In this document: positions 6,490 through 11,714 of the stretch, in pieces
How the letters are laid out: the number at the start of each line of letters is the position of its first letter
Position numbering within the stretch: position 1 is the first letter of the stretch
Assembly: GCA_964424585.1 (NCBI GenBank)
Contig: CAYRJD010000011.1
Coordinates: 1-12,391, forward strand
Reading direction: 5' to 3'
Length of the DNA stretch: 12,391 bases
From: CAYRJD01 sp964424585
GTDB taxonomy: Bacteria; Actinomycetota; Acidimicrobiia; Acidimicrobiales; Poriferisodalaceae
The notes under the pieces: generated by a model
What the model was told of the DNA's origin: nothing
Database searches by the model: none
The model's input: only the letters and a program-made list of their open reading frames with translations
Made by a program: the position numbers and the translations under genes

Positions 6490-7575
6490 CTAGGTGGGTG
6501 GCTCTGCGAGGTCGGAAAGGTCGCCTCCGCGAGCGGCGAGTTCGAGTAAGGCCTGGTCGACGTCGAGCACTTCGATCACCTCGATGTAGTCGCCGACGAT
6601 CTCTTGCGCCTCTTCTAGCTGCCCGAGCGGCACCAGCATCAAATCCGCGCCGGCGCGCAACGCCGTGTGCGCCTTCATCGCGACGCCGCCCACCGGCAGC
6701 ACCCACCCCTCGGCCGAGATGGCGCCGGTCGCGACCACGTTGAGGTCGCCGACGACGTCGCCGGGGGTCAACGCTTCGAGCACTGCGAGCGTCATCGCCA
6801 GTCCGGCCGACGGGCCGCCGATGTTCGACTGGTTGAGCGAAACACTGATCGGCAAGTCTGCGACGACGTCGACGAAGGTGAACACCGAGACGCCCAGAAA
6901 ACCGGCACCGTCGTCTTCGTCCAGCGTCACGCTGATGGTGGCGTACCTCTGGTCGGGCTCGAGGTCTTCTTGGTTGACGGGAAACACCACCATCTCGACG
7001 GTTGTGCCTGGCTCGTAGCTGCGAATCGTCTGCGCCAGTTGTGCCGCTGTGTACACGTCGTGGTCGTCGACCGTCAAGATCAAGTCGCCGCGCTCGATCA
7101 GCCCGTCCGCTGGGCTGTTGGGTGTGACCGACCTCACCAGCGCGCCCTGCGGTTCGAGCGCGTCGTAGCCCAGCCGGTCGAGCGCGACCGCCACCGCGAC
7201 TTCTTCAGATTGCGACATCTGCAGGCGCCCCAGCGCGATGCGATCGTCTCGGGTGAGCCCGCCCAGAACTTGCTCGGTGCTGCGCACCTCAACCGAGCTG
7301 TCGAGCCAGCCGAAGACGAGACGCGCGAGCGACGGCCCGTAGTTGCTGCGGACCGTCACCAGGTTGACCTCGCCGCTCGCCTCGTAGGTCTCCCCGCCTT
7401 CTATCTCCAGCCATCGGTTGGCCTGCGCGACCTGGCCCGGCGAGGTCAGCACGCAACCTTCGAGACGGAACAGCACGCCGAACGCGAACAGCCCCATCGC
7501 CATGACCACCCCCGCGAGGGTGGCCCACTGGTTTCCATTTAGCCGCCATCGACGGGTTGGTGCTGCGTCTATCAC
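6490..7575 (-). CDS. Membrane-anchored PDZ and Lon-type (S16) protease, YlbL-like
   Basis: This is a probable extracytoplasmic serine protease anchored by one N-terminal helix. Started at GTG 7575 it has 361 residues: a membrane segment (WATLAGVVMAMGLFAFGVLF, 17-36), a family-specific region (about 40-125), a PDZ domain (about 128-200; SVTPNSPADGLIERGDLILTVD is its carboxylate-loop and strand region), then a Lon-like proteolytic domain. The catalytic dyad is intact: Ser256 in NIGGPSAGLAMTL and Lys301 in PVGGVAMKAHTALRAGADL. The ATPase part of Lon is absent, as expected for YlbL-type proteins. The start is uncertain: a GTG at 7635 would add 20 basic residues, and neither has a clear ribosome binding site. 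Substrates are unknown; a YlbL homologue in Bacillus acts on a cell-division inhibitor. It is divergent from a putative small membrane protein. Confidence 0.9.
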   Translation of the reverse strand: MIDAAPTRRWRLNGNQWATLAGVVMAMGLFAFGVLFRLEGCVLTSPGQVAQANRWLEIEGGETYEASGEVNLVTVRSNYGPSLARLVFGWLDSSVEVRSTEQVLGGLTRDDRIALGRLQMSQSEEVAVAVALDRLGYDALEPQGALVRSVTPNSPADGLIERGDLILTVDDHDVYTAAQLAQTIRSYEPGTTVEMVVFPVNQEDLEPDQRYATISVTLDEDDGAGFLGVSVFTFVDVVADLPISVSLNQSNIGGPSAGLAMTLAVLEALTPGDVVGDLNVVATGAISAEGWVLPVGGVAMKAHTALRAGADLMLVPLGQLEEAQEIVGDYIEVIEVLDVDQALLELAARGGDLSDLAEPPT

Positions 7576-7587
7576 AGGTCGCTTAGC

Positions 7588-7788
7588 GTGCCGTCGATGG
7601 TCGCACCTTCGGCGCGCTCTCGCCGCCAGCCACACACGGCGTGGGTCGTGCTGCGCGCGGTGCTGCGGCGCGTGGGGGCCGTGCTCGGGCTCGGAGCGAT
7701 CACCACCGTGTGGGCAGCGTTGCTGGTGCTGGTGGCGCTGGGGCTCGCGTTCGCAGCGCTGGTGATGCTGCAGGCGGTCATTGGGTGA
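7588..7788 (+). CDS. Possible small membrane protein, 66 residues
   Basis: I do not recognise a family. Started at GTG 7588 (ATG 7597 also possible), it reads as a basic N-terminal tail of about 28 residues followed by a long hydrophobic stretch (about 32-65: AVLGLGAITTVWAALLVLVALG and beyond), enough for one long or two short membrane helices. Codons end overwhelmingly in G or C in this frame, unlike a random overlap. The opposite-strand frame is Ser/Thr/Ala-rich low complexity. It lies divergent to the YlbL-like protease and would overlap that gene's longer start (7635), favouring the shorter protease start. Its stop codon falls inside the 15-base repeat at 7779-7808. No strong ribosome binding site is present. 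Confidence 0.45.
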   Translation: MPSMVAPSARSRRQPHTAWVVLRAVLRRVGAVLGLGAITTVWAALLVLVALGLAFAALVMLQAVIG

Positions 7789-7808
7789 TCGGGCATTGGG
7801 TGATCGGG
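7779..7808. repeat. 15-base perfect tandem duplication
   Basis: CATTGGGTGATCGGG occurs twice head to tail (7779-7793 and 7794-7808) just after the 3' end of the mreB-like gene and over the stop of the small membrane ORF. The TTGGG / GATCGGG building blocks resemble those of the array at 1288-1336. Confidence 0.85.
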
Positions 7809-7818
7809 CCGTGCTGGC

Positions 7819-8796
7819 TCACAGGCGCGACCAATTTTCTAACGCTCGTCCGGCTCCCAGCACGACCGTTTCGAGCGGCGAGTCGGTGCGCACCACGGGG
7901 ACGCCGACCTCTTCTTCGAGCAGACGGTCGAAGCCGCGCAGCAAGCTGCCGCCGCCCACGAGTCGGATGCCGACGTTGATGAGGTCTTGACTCAGCTCGG
8001 GTGGCGCCTGGCTGATGCACTCGACGACCGACCGGACGATCACTCGCACCGGACCGGAGATCGCGGCTCGCACTTCGTCGGGCGACAGCACCACCTCGCG
8101 CGGCAGGCCGCTCTGAGTGTCGCGTCCCTTCACGAGGCAGTCGTGGTCGTCGTTGATCGGCCACGCCGAGCCGATCTGAATTTTGACCTGCTCGGCGGTG
8201 CGGTCACCTACTGCGAGGTTGCGGTACGTCTTCATGTGTTGCTGGAGCGACTCGTCGATGTCGAAACTTCCGATCCGCTCCGCCTTCGACGCAACCACGC
8301 CGCCCAGCGACACCATCGCGGCTTGGGCTGTGCCGCCGCCGACGTCGACCACCATCGTGCCGATCGGCTCGCTGATCGGCAGGCCCGATCCGATGGCAGC
8401 GGCCAGCGGCTGGTCGATCAGGCGGACTTCGGCGACGCCCGCACCGGTCGCTGCGTCGACCACCGCTCGACGTTCGAGCGGCGTGATGACCGACGGCACG
8501 CACACCGCGAGCCGCGTCTTGCCGAACCGGCCCACGCCGACGGCTCGCAGGATGAGGCGGATCATCTGCTGGGTCGAGTCGAAGTCTTCGATGGCGCCGT
8601 GACGCAGCGGACGGTCGGCGACGATGTTCGCCGGGGTGCGTCCGATCATGTGCCAGGCCTCGGTGCCGATGGCGAGCACCGTCTTGTTGAGCCGGTTCAT
8701 CGCCAGCACCGACGGCTCGTTCAGCACGATGCCGCGGCCGCGCTCAAACACGAGCGTGTTGGCGGTGCCTAGATCAATGGCTAAGTCGCGTGCCAG
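7819..8796 (-). CDS. mreB: MreB-like rod-shape/actin-family protein (CTG start)
   Basis: This is a bacterial actin-fold ATPase; family members form filaments under the membrane and guide wall synthesis. Starting at CTG 8796 gives 325 residues beginning with the classic MARDLAIDLGTANTLVF (phosphate-1 loop at about 8-14). The next usable start, GTG 8751, would delete this loop, and an in-frame TGA lies six bases upstream of the CTG, so CTG is the only start giving a complete protein. AGGG sits about seven bases before it. Other motifs: VLNEPSV (24-30), VVDVGGGTAQAA (149-160, phosphate 2), GDRTAEQVKIQIGSAW (197-212), LVGGGSLLRGFDRLLEEE (279-296). Divergent points: LIDQP (126-130) where MreB usually has LIEEP, and GSFDID (176-181) in place of GGDxxD. 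The start overlaps the preceding small gene by 16 bases, suggesting coupled translation. No mreC/mreD is adjacent. Confidence 0.88.
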   Translation of the reverse strand: MARDLAIDLGTANTLVFERGRGIVLNEPSVLAMNRLNKTVLAIGTEAWHMIGRTPANIVADRPLRHGAIEDFDSTQQMIRLILRAVGVGRFGKTRLAVCVPSVITPLERRAVVDAATGAGVAEVRLIDQPLAAAIGSGLPISEPIGTMVVDVGGGTAQAAMVSLGGVVASKAERIGSFDIDESLQQHMKTYRNLAVGDRTAEQVKIQIGSAWPINDDHDCLVKGRDTQSGLPREVVLSPDEVRAAISGPVRVIVRSVVECISQAPPELSQDLINVGIRLVGGGSLLRGFDRLLEEEVGVPVVRTDSPLETVVLGAGRALENWSRL

Positions 8797-9020
8797 CGGT
8801 CAGCCCTGTGATGTGCGTGGTGCGGGTGTCGCTCGATCACGCGGACGTGCCCTCGGGGGACGTCTGCGTCTTTGGGGCCAGCGAGCGCCTCTTTGCGTTT
8901 GGCGAAGTCTTCGATGCCGTGGTTCCAGCGTGGGCGCGCCAGGCGACTGCGGATGCCTATCCAGATGAGCCCAGCCAGCGCGAACAAGCCGACGATAGAG
9001 AGGAACGCCAGCGCGGTCAC
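8781..9020 (-). CDS. Small single-pass membrane protein, 79 residues
   Basis: I do not recognise a named family. One membrane helix (about residues 3-23) is followed by a basic juxtamembrane stretch (RSRLARPRW), a short motif GIEDFAKRKEALAG (35-48), and a His-rich tail with six His between 65 and 77. The GTG at 9020 overlaps the moaE stop by four bases (GTGA), and its own stop at 8781 overlaps the mreB start by 16 bases, so the three are translationally linked. The helix with a cytosolic tail beside an MreB-type protein suggests a possible membrane adaptor, but this is inference from position. Part of the His-rich tail is encoded by the same bases that serve mreB initiation, so its composition may be constrained by that overlap. 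Confidence 0.75.
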   Translation of the reverse strand: MTALAFLSIVGLFALAGLIWIGIRSRLARPRWNHGIEDFAKRKEALAGPKDADVPRGHVRVIERHPHHAHHRADRWHAT

Positions 9021-9517
9021 GTCGCGCTCGCTGCGACGGCGACCGGCTCTATGTCGGCTGCCGCGAGCCCCCAGTCGGTGCCGCCGTCGTGGTGCTCGCG
9101 CTTCCAGATCGGCACCGCCGCTTTGAGCGTGTCGATGCCGAACCGGGCTGCGGCGAACGCGTCTTTTCGGTGCGGCGCTGATGCCGCCACGACGACCGAC
9201 GACTCGCCGAGGGCAACCGGGCCGACGCGATGGAGCAGCACGAGCTTGCCGAGTGAGCGCCAGCGGGCGCGCATCTGCGCAGCGATCTCGGCGAGCTTGG
9301 GTTCGACCTGCTCTTCGTAGGCCTCGTAGTCGATGAGGGTCACGCCGGTGCGCTCGCCTGCGTGGTCGCGCACGGTGCCGCTGAACAGCACGACCGCGCC
9401 GCAGGCTTCGTCGACGCAGTGCTCGTACGCCGCTGCGATCGGCAGCGGCGTGTGCAGCAGGCCGAGCCAGTCGGTGTCGCCTGTGCGCTCGACCGGTCGT
9501 CGGCCGGCGCTCGCCAT
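9017..9517 (-). CDS. moaE: Molybdopterin synthase catalytic subunit MoaE
   Basis: MoaE, with thiocarboxylated MoaD, inserts the dithiolene sulfurs into precursor Z (cPMP) to make molybdopterin in the cytoplasm. Started at ATG 9517 the product has 166 residues; GTG 9547 would add ten. Motifs: CGAVVLFSGTVRDHAGERTG (39-58), IDYEAYEEQVEPKLAEIA (62-79), HRVGPVALGESSVVVAASAPHR (96-117) and LKAAVPIWKREHHDGGTDW (131-149). Lys132 and Lys139 match the two active-site lysines of the E. coli enzyme (119 and 126) in spacing and context. The first 15 or so residues look unconserved. No other moa gene is in the window. It heads the overlapping set with the small membrane protein and mreB, and is divergent from the HtrA-like gene. 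Confidence 0.94.
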   Translation of the reverse strand: MASAGRRPVERTGDTDWLGLLHTPLPIAAAYEHCVDEACGAVVLFSGTVRDHAGERTGVTLIDYEAYEEQVEPKLAEIAAQMRARWRSLGKLVLLHRVGPVALGESSVVVAASAPHRKDAFAAARFGIDTLKAAVPIWKREHHDGGTDWGLAAADIEPVAVAASAT

Positions 9518-9646
9518 GACGGCTTGGGTTGCAGAGGGTTCGCCCACGAACGCATCAGGTTACGCCGCGCGTTCGCGCTCTATCTCCGGGCGAGCCTTGG
9601 GCGAGAGATTTCAGGCTTTTCTAATGGTCGCGTTTCGCGTCGTAGC

Positions 9647-9652
9647 TACCCT
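9647..9652 (+). promoter_or_regulatory. Putative -10 element giving a leaderless HtrA-like transcript
   Basis: TACCCT ends eight bases before the ATG at 9660, so transcription would begin at or within a base of the start codon; no Shine-Dalgarno is visible there. Leaderless mRNAs are common in actinobacteria. No good -35 is seen. Confidence 0.35.
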
Positions 9653-9659
9653 GTGGCGC

Positions 9660-10937
9660 ATGACATCGGATGTGCCTATCTCTCCGTTCAATGCCTCACG
9701 ACGCCCGTCGGTTGGCCGTGACACACGGTCGCGCGGATGGGGCCTGGTGGCGGCTGGCTTGCTGCTGGGCCTTGCGCTCGCGGCGACGTTGGTCGGACTG
9801 GGGACGCTGCTAGATGACAACACCGAGGCAGTAGTGGTCGTCGACGGGCCGCCGCCTGCGTCGCGCGGCGTCGCCACCGTGCTCGACGTCGCTGCTGACG
9901 TGCCTACGTTCATTCCGGTCGACGACGTTGCTGTCGACGACGTCTTCCTCGATGAGTCGGGCTTCATCGTGCCTGCTCCGTCTATCGCGGACATCGTCGA
10001 CACGCTGCGGCCGAGCGTGGTGCAGGTGATGGTGCAGCGCACCGTCGACGACGGCCAGCGGCTGCTGAGTGTTAACGGCGGCTCGGGCGTGGTCATCTCG
10101 GCCGACGGTCACACCATTACCAACCACCACGTCGTCGAGAACGCGAACGAGTTCGCTGTGCTGACCGCCGATGGCATTCGCTTGGAAGCCGAGCTGGTCG
10201 GCTTTGACGCTCTCACCGACATCGCCGTGCTCAAGGTCGACCCGGTGCCGCAGTTTGGCAGCGACCGCCGGCGCCAAGAGTTTCATCCCGCAACGTTCGG
10301 AACCACCGTTGGCCTGCGACAGGGCGAGACCGCCATCGCCATCGGCTACCCGTCTTCAATCGAGGGCGAGTCGACCGTGAGCGTGGGGGTGGTCAGCGCC
10401 CGAAACCGGGCGCTTGCTCCTGAGGACTCCGGCCCGCTGCTCGACCTGCTACAGACCGATGCCGAAATCTCGCCTGGCTCCTCAGGGGGTGGGTTGTTTG
10501 ATGAGTCTGGTCAACTGATCGGCATCACGACGCTGGTTCGCAGGACCGAGTTCGGGCTCGCGGGGCTGGGGTTCGCCGTGCCGGTTGAAATCGCGCAAGA
10601 CTCCGCGCAGGACATCATCGAGACCGGTGAGGCGCAGCACGGCTGGATCGGCATTCACGGCCGGACGAACGCCGACCACGAGGCGAACTTGTGCGGCTAC
10701 GGCAATGCAGTGGAGATCACTGCGGTCACGGCAGGCGGTCCGGCTGCTGACGCCGGCTTGGAAGTCGACGACCTCATCGTTGCTGTCAACGACAAGCACG
10801 TCGAGCATATGAACCAGCTGGTGCGCGACATCCGCCTGTTCGACCCAGGCGACCAAGTGACCGTGCACGTCTGTCGTGGCGGCTCGCTGCTGAGCCTGCC
10901 GCTGACGCTCGGAACTCGCGACGCAACCTTGACCTAG
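9660..10937 (+). CDS. Membrane-anchored HtrA/DegP-type serine protease with PDZ domain
   Basis: This is a probable extracytoplasmic quality-control protease (family S1C). Started at ATG 9660 it has 425 residues: a cytosolic N-terminus (1-26), one membrane helix (about 27-50), an acidic, Val/Asp-rich linker (about 51-108), a trypsin-like domain (about 110-315) and a PDZ domain (about 325-415; GGPAADAGLEVDDLIVAVND at 359-378). The catalytic triad is intact: His157 (ITNHHVVENA), Asp187 (ALTDIAVLKVD) and Ser275 (SPGSSGGGLFD; most relatives read GNSGG). The frame is open upstream to 9333, but that overlaps moaE and lacks homology. The PDZ domain has two Cys (345, 405). It is divergent from moaE and followed by a long gene-poor gap. 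Confidence 0.94.
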   Translation: MTSDVPISPFNASRRPSVGRDTRSRGWGLVAAGLLLGLALAATLVGLGTLLDDNTEAVVVVDGPPPASRGVATVLDVAADVPTFIPVDDVAVDDVFLDESGFIVPAPSIADIVDTLRPSVVQVMVQRTVDDGQRLLSVNGGSGVVISADGHTITNHHVVENANEFAVLTADGIRLEAELVGFDALTDIAVLKVDPVPQFGSDRRRQEFHPATFGTTVGLRQGETAIAIGYPSSIEGESTVSVGVVSARNRALAPEDSGPLLDLLQTDAEISPGSSGGGLFDESGQLIGITTLVRRTEFGLAGLGFAVPVEIAQDSAQDIIETGEAQHGWIGIHGRTNADHEANLCGYGNAVEITAVTAGGPAADAGLEVDDLIVAVNDKHVEHMNQLVRDIRLFDPGDQVTVHVCRGGSLLSLPLTLGTRDATLT

Positions 10938-10961
10938 CACCAGCGGCCTGCACAGTTGCCG

Positions 10962-11024
10962 GTGGGCCCTGCGTTGTTGTCAGTGGCCCCTATGTTGTTG
11001 CTGGTTGGCCCGGCGCTGCGACGA
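10962..11024. repeat. Three imperfect copies of a 21-base tandem repeat
   Basis: The units 10962-10982, 10983-11003 and 11004-11024 share a GTGGGCCCTGCGTTGTTG-like core; the third diverges at its end. In one frame they read VGPALLS, VAPMLLL and VGPALRR. No function is evident. Confidence 0.65.
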
Positions 11025-11201
11025 TGCTGCGCACTTCGGCTATCATCGAACTCCGTGATCGCGCTCAAGAACATGGGCGCAATTCCGTCCGTCGCGCAGT
11101 TTAGCGTTGAGTATACGTTTGGTTCACAGTCAAAGACAGTGACGCACTCTGGCTTATTTCAACTAGTCACCGGCGTCACCTTGCTTGCAAGATGGGAGCA
11201 C

Positions 11202-11227
11202 CGGCGTGATGTAGCGCTATCACGCCG
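11202..11227. repeat. Perfect 9-base inverted repeat
   Basis: CGGCGTGAT (11202-11210) and ATCACGCCG (11219-11227) flank an 8-base loop. A related half-site, CACCGGCGTCAC, occurs about 30 bases upstream. It could be an RNA hairpin or an operator-like site. Confidence 0.6.
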
Positions 11228-11318
11228 ATGATGTGACATTGGCACTTGAAACTGCTAGCAGCATCTACGAAGAGCGTCTGATAGAAGGAAGCAAGGAAGC
11301 ATAGCTGCTGGCAGCGGT

Positions 11319-11552
11319 TTGACGCTCAGCTATCTCAACGATGTGTTCAGCATTGAGGATGCACCGATACGGCCGCCTGCGATCGACCGCATCGTGAACC
11401 GAGAGACCACTGCGCTTTCTGCGGCTGCCCCGAACGCATCTTTTCGTGCCGGTGAGCCAACACGGAGTGGCCGATGCAACTCATGGATGCCTCGCGCCGG
11501 GGCGCGGTGCGTTCGTCCCAGCGGCCATGGTGGCCCGCATCGCAGCCGCTAG
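11319..11552 (+). CDS. Possible small protein with a C-terminal Cys/His motif, 77 residues
   Basis: The frame opens with TTG at 11319 without a clear ribosome binding site and ends at TAG 11552. The C-terminal 25 residues contain CNSWMPRAGARC (residues 53-64) followed by GHGGPH (69-74). This C-x10-C ... H-x4-H arrangement looks like a small zinc knuckle, and I recall similar CxxxMPRA...C...GHxGxHRS tails in actinobacterial and phage proteins, though I cannot search. Codon use is less G/C-ending than in neighbouring genes. It may be a small gene of foreign origin or the surviving tail of a broken larger gene; in-frame upstream sequence is open only back to 11259. Low confidence as an expressed gene. 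Confidence 0.35.
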   Translation: MTLSYLNDVFSIEDAPIRPPAIDRIVNRETTALSAAAPNASFRAGEPTRSGRCNSWMPRAGARCVRPSGHGGPHRSR

Positions 11553-11589
11553 ACGCGACCGGGCGTGGCACCACCTCGTGTGCTGTCGA

Positions 11590-11622
11590 CGGGCGTCGCT
11601 GATGTTTTGTGTGCGACGCCCG
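11590..11622. repeat. Perfect 10-base inverted repeat upstream of the CWB2 gene
   Basis: CGGGCGTCGC (11590-11599) and GCGACGCCCG (11613-11622) flank a 13-base T-rich loop containing GATGTTTTGTG. It lies about 90 bases before the ATG at 11715. It could be a terminator-like or regulatory leader hairpin; there is no T-run directly after it on the plus strand, and I recognise no riboswitch class. Confidence 0.6.
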
Positions 11623-11701
11623 CCAGCGCGCGTCCCGACGGGTTCGGTCGCTGCTGCGGACGCACTCTTACTCTTGACGTTCGGTTTGTCGTTTCGACCA
11701 C

Positions 11702-11707
11702 AAGGAG
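11702..11707 (+). promoter_or_regulatory. Ribosome binding site of the CWB2 protein gene
   Basis: AAGGAG lies seven bases before the ATG at 11715 and fixes that start. Confidence 0.85.
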
Positions 11708-11714
11708 TGTCTTG

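Larger units (their letters stand above)
10938..11318. other. Intergenic stretch with no convincing gene, partly lower GC
   Basis: After the protease stop there is a weak imperfect hairpin (about 10940-10969, no T-run), then the 21-base repeat, then a stretch from about 11040 to 11310 with visibly more A/T than the flanks. A 91-codon frame from TTG 10956 to 11231 spans the repeat but has no family resemblance or ribosome binding site. A short frame at 11233-11304 (VTLALETASSIYEERLIEGS, then KEA and a stop) has protein-like character but starts and ends abruptly. These could be remnants of a decayed gene; I call none. Confidence 0.5.

Noticed and set aside
7987..8772. 261-codon plus-strand frame opposite mreB
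   Set aside because: His/Arg/Asp-rich shadow of the mreB-like gene, no homology.
9333..9659. 109-residue N-terminal extension of the HtrA-like protease
   Set aside because: It overlaps moaE on the other strand and has no recognisable domain; the membrane anchor and domains begin after ATG 9660.
11590..11714. Riboswitch (c-di-AMP ydaO or c-di-GMP class) upstream of the cell-wall protein
   Set aside because: These classes often precede actinobacterial wall genes, but I could not find their conserved core sequences here; only a simple hairpin is present.
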